Positions 31,097-40,975 are shown, counted from the stretch's first letter. The stretch is DNA of 64,000 nt from Paraburkholderia fungorum (GCF_900099835.1 NZ_FNKP01000001.1:2542001-2606000); one strand, 5' to 3'. Numbers and translations are program-made. The notes: a model not told the origin generated them from the sequence alone.

Positions 31097-32512
31097 TTAC
31101 AGCGAGTAGTACATTTCGAATTCGATCGGGTGCACCGACTGACGATAGCGTTGCAGCTCGCCCGTCTTCAGTTCGATGTACGCGTCGAGCATCGAATCCG
31201 TGAACACGCCACCGCGCGTCAGGAACTCGCGGTCGCCGTCGAGTGCGTCCAGAGCCTGGTCGAGGCCGGCACACACGGTCGGGATCTTTGCATCCTCTTC
31301 CGGCGGCAGGTCGTACAGGTTCTTGTCGGCAGCTTCGCCCGGGTGAATCTTGTTCTGCACGCCGTCCAGACCCGCCATCATCAGCGCGGAGAAGCACAGG
31401 TACGGATTCGCCAGCGGATCCGGGAAACGCGTTTCGATACGACGGCCCTTCGGGTTCGACACGTGCGGAATACGGATCGATGCCGAACGGTTGCGTGCCG
31501 AGTAAGCCAGCTTGACCGGTGCTTCGAAGTGCGGCACGAGACGCTTGTACGAGTTCGTACCCGGGTTCGTGATCGCGTTCAGCGCGCGAGCATGCTTGAT
31601 GATGCCGCCGATGTAGAACAGCGCGAATTCCGACAGACCTGCGTAACCGTTGCCTGCGAACAGGTTCTGGCCGTCTTTCCAGATCGACTGGTGAACGTGC
31701 ATGCCCGAACCGTTATCGCCGACAACCGGCTTCGGCATGAACGTTGCCGTCTTGCCGTACGTGTGCGCGACGTTGTGGATGATGTACTTCATTTGCTGCA
31801 GCCAGTCGGCGCGCTGAACCAGCGTCGAGAACTTCGTGCCGATTTCGTTCTGGCCTTGACCAGCGACTTCGTGGTGGTGCACTTCGACCGGGATGCCGAT
31901 CTGTTCGAGCAGCAGACACATTTCCGAACGGATGTCCTGGAACTGGTCGACCGGAGCAACCGGGAAGTAGCCGCCCTTCGTGCCCGGACGGTGGCCGGTG
32001 TTGCCGCCTTCGAATTCCTTCGCCGACGACCACGGTGCTTCTTCCGAACCGATCTTGATGAAGCAGCCCGACTGATCCGTGTTCCACTGGACCGAGTCGA
32101 AAATGAAGAATTCGGGTTCCGGACCGAAGAAGGCGGTGTCGCCGAGGCCCGTGCTCTTCAGGTACGCTTCAGCGCGCTTTGCCAGCGAGCGCGGGTCGCG
32201 CTCGTAGCCCTTGCCGTCTGCCGGTTCGACGACGTCGCAGGTCAGCACGAGGGTCGATTCTTCGTAGAACGGGTCGATGAAAGCCGTGTTTGCGTCCGGG
32301 ATCAGCAACATGTCCGATGCTTCGATGCCCTTCCAGCCGGCAATCGACGAACCGTCAAACGCATGGCCGCTTTCGAACTTGTCTTCATCGAATGCCGACA
32401 CCGGCACCGAAACGTGTTGCTCTTTACCGCGCGTGTCGGTGAAGCGAAAGTCGACAAACTTGACGTCTTCGTCTTTGACGAGTTGAATGACGTCGGCCAC
32501 GGATTTACTCAT
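31097..32512 (-). CDS. glnA: Glutamine synthetase, type I
   Basis: Dodecameric enzyme joining ammonia to glutamate with ATP, the main route of ammonium assimilation. Its 471 residues match the GlnA norm. Motifs: FDGSSIAGW near residue 52, the ATP region [12 protein letters not shown] (about 261-272), NRSASIRIP (341-349), and the adenylylation site Tyr400 in NLYDLPPE, so activity should be tuned by GlnE. It starts at 32512 with AGGAGA upstream. A sigma54 promoter and NtrC-like sites precede it; ntrB and ntrC follow. Confidence 0.98.
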   Translation of the reverse strand: MSKSVADVIQLVKDEDVKFVDFRFTDTRGKEQHVSVPVSAFDEDKFESGHAFDGSSIAGWKGIEASDMLLIPDANTAFIDPFYEESTLVLTCDVVEPADGKGYERDPRSLAKRAEAYLKSTGLGDTAFFGPEPEFFIFDSVQWNTDQSGCFIKIGSEEAPWSSAKEFEGGNTGHRPGTKGGYFPVAPVDQFQDIRSEMCLLLEQIGIPVEVHHHEVAGQGQNEIGTKFSTLVQRADWLQQMKYIIHNVAHTYGKTATFMPKPVVGDNGSGMHVHQSIWKDGQNLFAGNGYAGLSEFALFYIGGIIKHARALNAITNPGTNSYKRLVPHFEAPVKLAYSARNRSASIRIPHVSNPKGRRIETRFPDPLANPYLCFSALMMAGLDGVQNKIHPGEAADKNLYDLPPEEDAKIPTVCAGLDQALDALDGDREFLTRGGVFTDSMLDAYIELKTGELQRYRQSVHPIEFEMYYSL

Positions 32513-32647
32513 AACCTATCTCCTGATTAACGAATTCGGCGGATTCAGCCGCCGCCCAATCTAGCTGACCCGTCCCGGCACGTCCACCCCTGAATCGAGG
32601 GAGTGAGACAGAAACTCTTGTCAGGACAAATCGATCGGCACCAATAA

Positions 32648-32663
32648 AGCAGCTTCTGTGCCA
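32648..32663 (-). promoter_or_regulatory. Sigma54 promoter of glnA
   Basis: On the minus strand this reads TGGCACAGAAGCTGCT. It matches the sigma54 pattern TGGCAC-N5-TTGCW with one change, and the GG and GC are the required 12 bases apart. The transcript would have a leader of about 125 bases before glnA. Confidence 0.85.
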
Positions 32664-32761
32664 CCTCTGCGCCAACCCGGCGCAATTCCTGACTGCACGC
32701 TCGTTTGCGGGGAATCTCCCGATCGAACGACGTGCATTGTCCAAATCTTCGAGCGCCATCA

Positions 32762-32841
32762 AGCACCATTTCTGTGCAGTCACTATGCGCGAGAAGTTCG
32801 ATAGTTCCATTCTGGTGCATTTATCCTTATTTGCACCAGAA
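32762..32841. promoter_or_regulatory. NtrC-like enhancer sites upstream of glnA
   Basis: AGCACCATTTCTGTGCA (32762-32778) differs at three positions from the NtrC-site consensus form TGCACCATTTTGGTGCA. Its centre is about 130 bases upstream of the predicted glnA start, a normal enhancer distance. Further out, TTCTGGTGCA (32810-32819) and TGCACCAGAA (32832-32841) form a perfect 10-base inverted repeat with a 12-base spacer; each arm contains an NtrC half-site (GGTGCA or TGCACC). The rest of 32513-32951 has no gene. Confidence 0.7.
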
Positions 32842-32951
32842 TAAAGCATCGACGCAGCGAGTCTGGGTCCGCGTAGCACGGTCAGCCGGGCGCGCGGCGG
32901 CGGGTTACCCCGCGCTAGAATGTTCATTTGGTCCGAAGGAGACAGGCACTC

Positions 32952-33416
32952 ATGAGCACGCTCGAACAGCTGTACGCCCAGGCGGAAACCCGCCGCACCG
33001 AGAACCAGTTGCCGTACGCCGGCGCGCTGTCGCCCGCCGAAGCATTCGAACTGTTGCAACTCGATCCGCGCACGCGCCTGGTCGACGTGCGCACCCGCGC
33101 GGAACTCGACTGGGTCGGCCGGCCGGTGATCGGCGACGGGCAGTACGCGCACGTCGAGTGGACCCGCTACCCGGGCGCGGTGCCGAATCAGGAATTTCTC
33201 ACGCAGTTGGGCCAGATAGCGTCGTCCGATACGCCGGTGCTGTTCCTGTGCCGCAGCGCTGCGCGCTCGAAGCTCGCCGCGATCGCCGCTACCCAGGCCG
33301 GCTTCACGAAGGCGTACGACCTGCTGGAAGGCTTCGAAGGCGACAAGGACGGCCAGGGGCATCGAAAGACGGTCTCGGGATGGTGTTTTCGCGGCTTGCC
33401 GTGGCTCGGTGCGTGA
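32952..33416 (+). CDS. Rhodanese-like sulfurtransferase domain protein
   Basis: A single rhodanese domain of 154 residues. The active-site loop is LCRSAARS with the catalytic Cys, following VDVRTRAELDWVGRP, the typical N-terminal rhodanese signature. AAGGAG is correctly placed before the ATG at 32952. It has no signal peptide, so is cytoplasmic. It is divergent from glnA and shares its control region. The sulfur donor and acceptor are unknown. Confidence 0.88.
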   Translation: MSTLEQLYAQAETRRTENQLPYAGALSPAEAFELLQLDPRTRLVDVRTRAELDWVGRPVIGDGQYAHVEWTRYPGAVPNQEFLTQLGQIASSDTPVLFLCRSAARSKLAAIAATQAGFTKAYDLLEGFEGDKDGQGHRKTVSGWCFRGLPWLGA

Positions 33417-33502
33417 GGCTGCGTAGCAGCGCGACTCATGAGCGCGTTTGGGGAACCGCTGAAGAACCCAGTGGCGGTTGCCTAAGCCCACTGAAATAGA
33501 AC

Positions 33503-33535
33503 GCGCCGACGACACATTGACTGCATCGTCGGCGC
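33503..33535 (+). terminator. Hairpin after the rhodanese gene
   Basis: GCGCCGACGA and TCGTCGGCGC form a 10-base stem around 13 bases. There is no T run, so this is only a possible terminator between the rhodanese gene and the convergent mannosidase. Confidence 0.45.
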
Positions 33536-33632
33536 AGGGTGTGACACTGCGATGTCGGGGCGAAGGCTTCTGCTCGCGACCGGCAGCCACCTATTTATCG
33601 GGCGTCGCCGCCCGATCACCCCACCGCTGCGC

Positions 33633-36578
33633 TTACTGCGCCGCGGCAATCCCGAACACGTGCAACTTGCCGGCGCTAACCTGCTTCGGCAACGTGACGC
33701 TCGCCACCGTCTTGCCGGGAGTCAGCGGCACGGTCTGCGCGAACAGATAAGTCTTGACGGCGTTGTTCGTGCCGTCGCCACTGTTGCGGTACGTCGTGGT
33801 CAACGCGATCGGGTTCACGGGTGCTGCGCTGCCGCCGTTGAGCGTCCAGTCGTCGAACGAGAGCGTGAAAGGCGTGGTCGTGCCGTCGGCGTAGGTCACG
33901 AGCGCCGCGCCCGAACCCGGCCCATTGTTGGCCGAACCCAGCAGAACCAGCGAGCTGCCTCTCGTACCGCGCGGCATCGCGATGGTCTGCCCGACTGCGA
34001 CGGCGTTATCGAGCGGGCCGCCTGACAGCATGAAACTCGCGCCGTCGAAAACGAACGGCTTACCAGGCGCCGCACCCGCGCTCGCCAATGCCTGCGACGA
34101 GTAGCTGTAAATCGAACCGTCGAAGTCCGCACCCTGGCCGTCGGTATTCGTGCTGCCGTCCGTGCTGATGCCGTGGTTGTTGAATGCATCCGCGACGTTG
34201 CGTGCGACCGGCACGCCGTACGACGGCGGCGCATCGGCGGCATCCGTTCCCCACTGCGACGGCGTCGAGCCCATCGCGAAGTTCAGCGTCGCCCCGCGCG
34301 ACAGCGCGTCGATGTCGAGCCACGAACTGTGATGGGCCGCACCATTCACGGTCAGACTTTGCACGTACGTGGCGCTGGGCGCGCCCGGCGCATTGATGCG
34401 CAACGTCTTGCCATTGCCCAGATGCACCGTGATCGACGAGAACTGCGGGCTGCCGATCGCGAAGCCGCCCACCCCCGGAATTTCCGGATACAGACCCAAC
34501 GCGCCCCACACATACCAGCCGGATACCGCGCCGAGATCGTCGTTGCCCGGCAAACCGTTCGCGTCGGTGCTGAACGCGCTCGCCATGATCTGCTGGACGG
34601 TGCTCTGCGTACCGGACGGCGAACCGGCCCAGTTGTACAACCAGGGCACCTCGAAAGTCGGCTCGTTGCCCATATAGAAATTGGGCAGGCTCATCCCTGC
34701 ATTCAACACCGTGAAAAACGTATTCAACCGCGATACCACGGTCGTGTTTCCGCCAAGCTGCGCGAACAGTCCGGCCGGGTTGAACGGCACCATCCACGTG
34801 TATTGCTCGGCGTTACCTTCCACGTAGTTGTCGGTGCTGGACGGCGTTTCGGGGATCCAGCTGCCGTCAGCGTTGCGACCTGCGTTCAGAGGCGGCGTCA
34901 ACGATGTGTTGAGCACGTTCTGCCAGTAAGCCGAGCGGCTCAGCATCATTTTCTGGAAGGTGGAATTGCCCAGTTCGCCGGCAAACTGCGAAATGGCGAA
35001 ATCGCTGCTCGCATATTCCAGCGTGGACGATGCCTGCCCCCACTCGCCGCTCGTGATGTAGCCGGTTTGCAGATAGCTGGCGCGGCCGCCGTTGGTGGTG
35101 ACCCCGTTGCACGCAGTGCCGGGAATGTTGGCCATCCTGATCATGTGATTCAACGCGCCCGACGTATCGAAATTGCGCGCGCCGAATCCGTACGCGCCTG
35201 CCAGGATCAGCGACCCGGCGTCACCCGGCATCACGCCGTCTTCGACGTTGTCATTGACCCAGTGCGGGATCGCGCCGCACTGATCCGCGTCGTTAACGAG
35301 GGACTGCGCCATGTCGCTGGTTTCTTGCGGATACAGCACGGCCTTGAGCGGAATCAGCGAGCGATAGATGTCCCAGCCCGAAAAACTCGTGTATTGCGCC
35401 GCATGTCCCGCGCTCACCTTATGGACTTTCTGGTCGAAGCCGACGTATTGACCGTTGATGTCGCTGAATACGCTCGGTGCCCACGACGCATGGTAGAAGG
35501 CGGTATAAAACTTGGTCAGCGCGGTGGTGTCCTGACTGGTCACCTGAATGGTATTGAGGCGCTGATTCCATATCGCATCGGCCACTGCCTTTACACCATT
35601 GAAATCCCACGAAGGATTTTCTTTTTCCAGATTATCTTTTGCATTCGCGACACTGACGTATGAAATACCGATTTTCATCAGCACCGTTTCACCTTTACCG
35701 AAATTCATTACCGCACGGCCATTGGTAAAGGAGGAATTCGTTGCAAACGGCTGATTGAATTGCGCGTAGAAATACACCGGGACATTGGTGGAATTTCCGC
35801 AGAAATGTCCGCCGGTGGTATTACCCGAAATAGTCTTTGCATCTACCTGCGTGACCGAGCCCGCCACGCCGGTTGCCGTGTTCGTATAAGTGGTATCGAG
35901 CACGAGCGCCGCGCCCTGCTGATCCGGGTAGATGAAGCGGCCGAAGCCGGTGCGCAGGGTCGCCGTCAGTTCGACCTTGATCTGGTTGTCGAGCAGCACG
36001 GAATAGGCGCCCGCCACCGATTTTTCGTTGGCGTGACTAAAGGTTTGTGCGAGCGGTTTGGTAGCATCCAGCGTCGGCATGACGGGGAATTCGCCGTCGT
36101 TACCCGAGCAACCTGCGCCGCTCATATGCGTGAGGCTGAAGCTCTGGATCGAATTGATGTCGTAGTAGTAACCGGCCGGAGAACCAGGCTCCGCGCTGTT
36201 TGCCGGAGCCGACGTGGTGTTCGTGTCGGGCGCCCATTGCACCATGCCGTTCGGCAGACCCGCCGCCGGCACCACGCTGCCGGCCTGCCCGGCTGGGACG
36301 GGGTTCGGAGAGTTGCTGGCCAGTGTGCCGATGAGCGGATTGACGTATTGGGTCAAACGCTTCGTGGCGCGATCGGAGCCCGGCGATTGCTGGCTGTTGT
36401 CGGTTGCGCTGGCGTTCGACTGACTGGAGCCGGCTGCTGTGCCGCCCTGACTCGTTCCCTGAAGCTGGTTCGCGGCGACCGCAGCAGAGCCGGCCTGGCT
36501 GCCCGGACTATCTCCTCCACAACCGGTCAACGCGCCAATGAAAATCAACGCAACCGAAAGACGGCGTAAATCTGGCAT
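33633..36578 (-). CDS. GH92 alpha-mannosidase, lipoprotein
   Basis: A 981-residue glycoside hydrolase of family GH92, calcium-dependent exo-alpha-mannosidases. A lipoprotein signal precedes the lipobox LTGC (residues 17-20), so it is membrane-anchored and exported. A Ser/Gln/Gly linker runs to about residue 70. GH92 hallmarks include GMVQWAPDT, the YVEGNAEQYTWMVPFN stretch, and GNDDLGAVSGWYVWGALGLY near residue 670. A C-terminal region of about 250 residues may be a second beta domain. AGGAGA precedes the start. No sugar transporter or regulator is beside it, and its 5' part has several AT-rich patches. Confidence 0.9.
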   Translation of the reverse strand: MPDLRRLSVALIFIGALTGCGGDSPGSQAGSAAVAANQLQGTSQGGTAAGSSQSNASATDNSQQSPGSDRATKRLTQYVNPLIGTLASNSPNPVPAGQAGSVVPAAGLPNGMVQWAPDTNTTSAPANSAEPGSPAGYYYDINSIQSFSLTHMSGAGCSGNDGEFPVMPTLDATKPLAQTFSHANEKSVAGAYSVLLDNQIKVELTATLRTGFGRFIYPDQQGAALVLDTTYTNTATGVAGSVTQVDAKTISGNTTGGHFCGNSTNVPVYFYAQFNQPFATNSSFTNGRAVMNFGKGETVLMKIGISYVSVANAKDNLEKENPSWDFNGVKAVADAIWNQRLNTIQVTSQDTTALTKFYTAFYHASWAPSVFSDINGQYVGFDQKVHKVSAGHAAQYTSFSGWDIYRSLIPLKAVLYPQETSDMAQSLVNDADQCGAIPHWVNDNVEDGVMPGDAGSLILAGAYGFGARNFDTSGALNHMIRMANIPGTACNGVTTNGGRASYLQTGYITSGEWGQASSTLEYASSDFAISQFAGELGNSTFQKMMLSRSAYWQNVLNTSLTPPLNAGRNADGSWIPETPSSTDNYVEGNAEQYTWMVPFNPAGLFAQLGGNTTVVSRLNTFFTVLNAGMSLPNFYMGNEPTFEVPWLYNWAGSPSGTQSTVQQIMASAFSTDANGLPGNDDLGAVSGWYVWGALGLYPEIPGVGGFAIGSPQFSSITVHLGNGKTLRINAPGAPSATYVQSLTVNGAAHHSSWLDIDALSRGATLNFAMGSTPSQWGTDAADAPPSYGVPVARNVADAFNNHGISTDGSTNTDGQGADFDGSIYSYSSQALASAGAAPGKPFVFDGASFMLSGGPLDNAVAVGQTIAMPRGTRGSSLVLLGSANNGPGSGAALVTYADGTTTPFTLSFDDWTLNGGSAAPVNPIALTTTYRNSGDGTNNAVKTYLFAQTVPLTPGKTVASVTLPKQVSAGKLHVFGIAAAQ

Positions 36579-37026
36579 GGCTGTCTCCTGAGTGTTTTTA
36601 AGTCATGCCCAATTATTGATTTTTCAATTGAGGTCAATGACTGAAAGCCATGCTATACGACGCTTTCGAATTGCGTCAATCAATTATCCATTAGCCATTT
36701 ATGTTTATTTTAATTTACTAAACAAACTAAAAACCTATCAAATCTTTCAATAACCATTAAAGAGAGATGTATTGCATTGCCAGACACGATCCAGTCATGC
36801 GCGGCGAATTTTATTTATGAAAATAAATAGAATCTATTGCAATGCCGCAATAGCGGCGAATGATGATTTATGAGGATTGACGCGAAGCGATGAGGAATCG
36901 GCTCCGGCTCGCTGGAAATGACCGTCACAAGCCGCGCGATAAGAATGGGATGGAAGCCGGACCTGCCGCGAGCGGCATTGTCCGGCCTTGCGCAGCCCGT
37001 CAGCCAGGCGCGGGCCGCGCGTGCGC
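36579..37026. other. AT-rich gene-free region upstream of the mannosidase
   Basis: About 250 bases (36595-36845) are strikingly AT-rich compared with the rest of the window, with runs such as TTTATGTTTATTTTAATTTAC. The remainder is GC-rich. I see no gene and no confident promoter because the AT content makes many weak matches. It may hold the mannosidase promoter and bind H-NS-like proteins. Confidence 0.5.
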
Positions 37027-37872
37027 CTAGCCGCGCGGTTTGCCCGCAGCCGCTGCGGCGGCCGCCGCTTCCGGCTCGACAATATCGCCGCCCAGCAGAT
37101 GCACGCCTTCCCGCAGCTTGACGAACGCCGCCGCAACGGCTTCCGGCTCGCCCTTCACGCCCAGGTCGATGTGATGTCGCGCATACACACCACCGCGCTC
37201 CGCGTCGCCGACACTCGGCAGACTGAATACCCGCACACCCGGAAAATCGTGTTCGATTTTCTCCATCAGCGGCGTGATGCGCGACTCCGGCAACTCGAAC
37301 ACCAGCAGCGACTTTTCCGCATGCGGCATCGCGTGATGCAGGTGCGCGTAATGCGTATCCAGCACCCACTCGATCATCGGCCACGCCATCACCGGAAAGC
37401 CCGGCACGAAATGGTGTTCGCGGATCGAAAAACCGGGAATCTTGTTGTAGCCGTTCGGGATGATCGACGCGCCCTGCGCATACGTGCCCATATTCAGCCG
37501 ATGCCGGTTCTCCGGCGACTCCAGATCGAGCGGCGCCGCGGCATTCGCCGGATGCATGTCGCGAATGCGCTCCTGAATCAGCTTCGCGGCTTCAGGATGC
37601 AGTTCGAGCGGCACGCCGAGCGCGGCCGCCGCGCATTGCCGCGTGTGATCGTCCGGGGTCGCGCCGATGCCGCCCGTCGAGAACACGATGTCGCCGGAAG
37701 CGAACGTGCGCCGCAGCGTGGCCGTGATCCGCTCGGGGTCGTCGCCGATGTACTCCGCCCAGCCGAGCGACAGTCCACGCGCGCCCAGCAACTCGATAAC
37801 CTTCGGCAGATGCTTGTCGACACGCCTGCCCGACAGAATTTCATCGCCGATGATGATGACGCCAAATGCCAT
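37027..37872 (-). CDS. CinA-like molybdopterin-binding domain protein
   Basis: 281 residues from the ATG at 37872, preceded by AGAGG. The N-terminal half is the MoaB/CinA fold: IIIGDEILSGRRVDKH, then FSTGGIGATPDDHTR, the classic CinA/MogA signature. The C-terminal half matches the CinA N-terminal family, but the separate CinA C-terminal deamidase domain is absent. Such stand-alone proteins are annotated as competence/damage-inducible protein A; their substrate may be ADP-ribose or a nicotinamide nucleotide. It lies 25 bases after the EI24 gene and is probably cotranscribed with it. Confidence 0.85.
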   Translation of the reverse strand: MAFGVIIIGDEILSGRRVDKHLPKVIELLGARGLSLGWAEYIGDDPERITATLRRTFASGDIVFSTGGIGATPDDHTRQCAAAALGVPLELHPEAAKLIQERIRDMHPANAAAPLDLESPENRHRLNMGTYAQGASIIPNGYNKIPGFSIREHHFVPGFPVMAWPMIEWVLDTHYAHLHHAMPHAEKSLLVFELPESRITPLMEKIEHDFPGVRVFSLPSVGDAERGGVYARHHIDLGVKGEPEAVAAAFVKLREGVHLLGGDIVEPEAAAAAAAAGKPRG

Positions 37873-37897
37873 TGTCGCCTCTTTCACTCAATCAATA

Positions 37898-38731
37898 TCA
37901 ATAGGGAACCGGCGCCGTGTGACGCACGCCGCCATGCTCTTCCGCGCGCATGCGCTGCAGCGCGCGCAAACAGTAATAGCCGAACCACAAAGCCGAAAAC
38001 ACGAGGATGAACGCATAGATCCAGATCGTCACCGCAGTGATGACCGGGAACAGAACGATCAGCCAGACCGACGACGCCCAGATCAGCGTCGGCAGCGAAC
38101 CGAGCAGGCCGCTCGCGATACCGATCAGCAGCAACGGCAGCCGGAAGCGCTTCACCAGCGCGCGACGCTCGTCGGCGCTTGCATGCAGCGCGAGCGCGTC
38201 GTACGTCATCACGCGGTAGGTGAGCCAGCCCCACAACAGCGGCGGAATCAGCGCGAAGAATGGAGGCACCAGCCACAGCGGCAACGTCACGATTAGCAGC
38301 ACCAGACACACCAGCGTCGTCCATAGCGCCTGCCCGAGGCTACCGTACCACGTTCCGCCACGACGCATTTCCAGGGCGGGAAACTGCCGCGCGGACAGAA
38401 AACGGATCACGGCTGGCATCGACAGCGTGGCGATCAGCAGCAGCACCGTGACGACGATCAGCGGAATCGCGATCGCGATCACGAAGAACGGCGCCATGAC
38501 CGCATGCAGCGCCGAAAAACCGAGCCAGTCGAACAGGTGATAAAGCGTGACCGTGAACGACCAGTTGTCGAGCCAGCCGCGCGTCGCGCCGATCAACGTC
38601 TGCCAGGAAAACCACAGGAGCACGCCCCAACCGATCGTCGCCGCGAGAAACGGCATCAAGGTCAGCCAGAGCATGCGCGGGTGGAGCGCGCTGGCGAGCG
38701 CGCGCCCGAACGAGCGCAAAAGATCATTCAT
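37898..38731 (-). CDS. EI24/CysZ-like membrane protein
   Basis: 277 residues from MNDLLRSFGRALASALHP at 38731, with several long hydrophobic segments (about residues 25-55, 65-110, 140-175, 195-245). The pattern and the aromatic GWGVLLWFSWQTL stretch match the EI24 domain family, which includes the sulfate transporter CysZ. No sulfur-assimilation genes are near, so a CysZ role is unproven. The reading frame extends 45 codons upstream but those residues look non-coding. Confidence 0.8.
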   Translation of the reverse strand: MNDLLRSFGRALASALHPRMLWLTLMPFLAATIGWGVLLWFSWQTLIGATRGWLDNWSFTVTLYHLFDWLGFSALHAVMAPFFVIAIAIPLIVVTVLLLIATLSMPAVIRFLSARQFPALEMRRGGTWYGSLGQALWTTLVCLVLLIVTLPLWLVPPFFALIPPLLWGWLTYRVMTYDALALHASADERRALVKRFRLPLLLIGIASGLLGSLPTLIWASSVWLIVLFPVITAVTIWIYAFILVFSALWFGYYCLRALQRMRAEEHGGVRHTAPVPY

Positions 38732-38890
38732 GCGAGCCAGTGCCCTTGAACGGAACGACGGAATAAAAGGAAACGCGCGACGATCCGGCGATAAAGCCGG
38801 AAGCGCGCGAACGGACGTGCACAGGATAAACCACGCGACGCGCCGCCGGGGAAACCGGCGGCACACGAGAAAAGAGACGAGAAAGGAGAC

Positions 38891-39898
38891 TCAAACGGCG
38901 GCAGTGTCGCTGCGTTCGCCCGGGGCGGTATGGTTCTTCGATGTCAGGCGTTTCGCGATGCGCACGAACGCGAGCCAGTGCTGCGCCCAGAAACCGTCGC
39001 CGTAACGGCGGCCGTCCAGCTGGTCGGCGATGCCGGTCGGTTCCATTTCGCGGCTCCACGAGACGCTACGGAACAGCATGTCCCACCACGGGAACAGCAC
39101 GCCGAAGTTGCAGCCGTATTTCAGCCCGTCATGGCCGTAACCGATTGCATGGTGACGTCGATGAAAAGTCGGACTGACCAGCAGCCGCTCGCCAAGCCAG
39201 CCGAAGTACAGGCGAATATTGGCGTGCTGCACGCTCTGCGCGAGGTTGGTGATCGCCACCAGCACGACGAATTGCGACGGCGGCACGCCGATCACCAGCG
39301 CGATCACAGCGAAAAACGACGCCTGCATCAGATCGTCGAGCAGATGATTGCGGTCGTCGGCCCACAGCGACATCTGCTGCTGGCTGTGATGCACCGCGTG
39401 CAATTCCCACCACACGCCGATCCGGTGTTCCCAGCGGTGATACCAGTAACCGGCAAAATCGAGCACCAGCAGATACATCACGAACGTGACCAGCGGCTGC
39501 GTCGTGACACCGGGCCACAGATTGTCGAACTCGATGTTCGCGATGTTGTGCATCCGCAACCAGCTCTGCACGCTGTCGAAAAACGGCTGCAGCGCGAAGA
39601 AAAAGAACAGGTTGAGAATGCCCAGCTTGGCGATCCACGTGTACAGCACGTCGACCCGCACCGCCTTGCGGTTTTCCCACTGCTCGACCGGACGCAGCGC
39701 CTCCAGCGGGCGCAGCACCGCATACATGGCGAGCACCTCGAACACGCCCACGATCACCCAGTACAGCGCGTCGTACGTGTCTTCGTCGTAACCCATCAGG
39801 TCGAAGCGGAACAGCAGCGGCTGCACCACGTTCACGTACAGCAAGGTCTGCACGGTTGAAACGAAGCTGTCGAGCGATGAAAAAATCAGATGGAACAT
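38891..39898 (-). CDS. Sterol desaturase/fatty acid hydroxylase family protein
   Basis: 335 residues with four or more membrane helices and the eight-histidine di-iron pattern of the family: HRWEH, then HAVHH, then HRRHH before AIGYGHDGLKYG. These enzymes hydroxylate or desaturate lipids in the membrane using O2. It starts at 39898 with MFHLIFSSLDSFV. The beta-propeller protein gene lies 60 bases upstream on the same strand, so they may be cotranscribed. The lipid substrate is unknown. Confidence 0.88.
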   Translation of the reverse strand: MFHLIFSSLDSFVSTVQTLLYVNVVQPLLFRFDLMGYDEDTYDALYWVIVGVFEVLAMYAVLRPLEALRPVEQWENRKAVRVDVLYTWIAKLGILNLFFFFALQPFFDSVQSWLRMHNIANIEFDNLWPGVTTQPLVTFVMYLLVLDFAGYWYHRWEHRIGVWWELHAVHHSQQQMSLWADDRNHLLDDLMQASFFAVIALVIGVPPSQFVVLVAITNLAQSVQHANIRLYFGWLGERLLVSPTFHRRHHAIGYGHDGLKYGCNFGVLFPWWDMLFRSVSWSREMEPTGIADQLDGRRYGDGFWAQHWLAFVRIAKRLTSKNHTAPGERSDTAAV

Positions 39899-39958
39899 GG
39901 AACTGACCTGGTGACTTCGTCCGTCATGGCTTGCCGCGACGCCGTATTGCTACGGCGC

Positions 39959-40975
39959 TCAGGCGCCATTCGGCGCCGTAACCGGCGCACGATTGAAGAA
40001 ATAAATACCGTGTGGCGAACGGCCGACGGCAATCGTCTGGATCAGCTTGCGCGTAGTCAGATCGATGATGCCGATGTGCTTCGCGAAACGGAACGTAACC
40101 CACAGATAGCGTTTGTCTGCAGAAAGTTCCATGTCGTCCGGCCCCGGCATCAGACCGGTGATGTCGCCGACATTGGTCAACGATTCTTCGTCGATGATGC
40201 TGATCGTGCTCGCCACGCGGTTCGACACCGCGACGTGTTTGCCGTCGGCGAGCGAACGGAAATTGTGCGCGCCCTTGCCTGTCGGGATGGTCTTGACGAT
40301 TTTCTGGTTGCGCCAGTCGACCACGGCGACGTAATCCGCGCCGGTCATGCCGATCAGCAGATATTTTTCGCCCGGCGTCATCCACAGGCCGGCCGGCACC
40401 TTGCCGACCTTCATCTTCCACTTCACGGTTTGCGTGGCCAGATCGATCGCGGCGAGTTCGCCCGACACCTGCAGCGTGACGAACACCGTCTTGCTGTCGC
40501 TCGTGAACGCCATATGGCTCGGCATGACCGCGAGCGGCAGGCGCGACGCCAGCGTCATCTGGTTCTTGCTGTCGTAGTGATAAATGTCGAGGCGGTCCAG
40601 ACGCAGACCCGTCGTGACGAGCCACTTACGGTCGGGCGAAAAACCGATCTGATACGGGTCTTCGATATTTTCGACCCATCGTTGTACCTGACCCGATTTC
40701 GGGTCGACGAACATCAGGTTGTTCGATACCGAATTCGCGACGATCAACGACGAATTGTCCGGCGTGGCCATCAGGTGATGCGGCTCCTTACCCGTTGGCA
40801 CCGTGCCGACGACCTGGCGGCTGGCCTCGTCGATCAGGCTCAACGTGGCTTCGCCGGAATTGAGCACGATCACGTTATTGGCGAAAGCCGCCGGAGAAAA
40901 AAAGCCTGCGGTGGCTACCAGAGCTACGCCCGCTGCGAACGTGGCAGTCAAGCCGGGAAGAAGAAATTTGCGCAT
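39959..40975 (-). CDS. Periplasmic YVTN-type beta-propeller protein
   Basis: 338 residues with an export signal (MRKFLLPGLTATFAAGVALV, cleavage likely after FFSPAAFA). The rest is a seven-bladed propeller with repeats such as TVPTGKEPHHLMATPDN, VGKVPAGLWMTPGEKYLL, TIPTGKGAHNFRSL and TIAVGRSPHGIYFF, the YVTN/YncE pattern. It is probably periplasmic. Similar proteins accompany quinoprotein or surface systems, but here only a sterol-desaturase-like gene follows, so the role is open. Confidence 0.87.
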   Translation of the reverse strand: MRKFLLPGLTATFAAGVALVATAGFFSPAAFANNVIVLNSGEATLSLIDEASRQVVGTVPTGKEPHHLMATPDNSSLIVANSVSNNLMFVDPKSGQVQRWVENIEDPYQIGFSPDRKWLVTTGLRLDRLDIYHYDSKNQMTLASRLPLAVMPSHMAFTSDSKTVFVTLQVSGELAAIDLATQTVKWKMKVGKVPAGLWMTPGEKYLLIGMTGADYVAVVDWRNQKIVKTIPTGKGAHNFRSLADGKHVAVSNRVASTISIIDEESLTNVGDITGLMPGPDDMELSADKRYLWVTFRFAKHIGIIDLTTRKLIQTIAVGRSPHGIYFFNRAPVTAPNGA

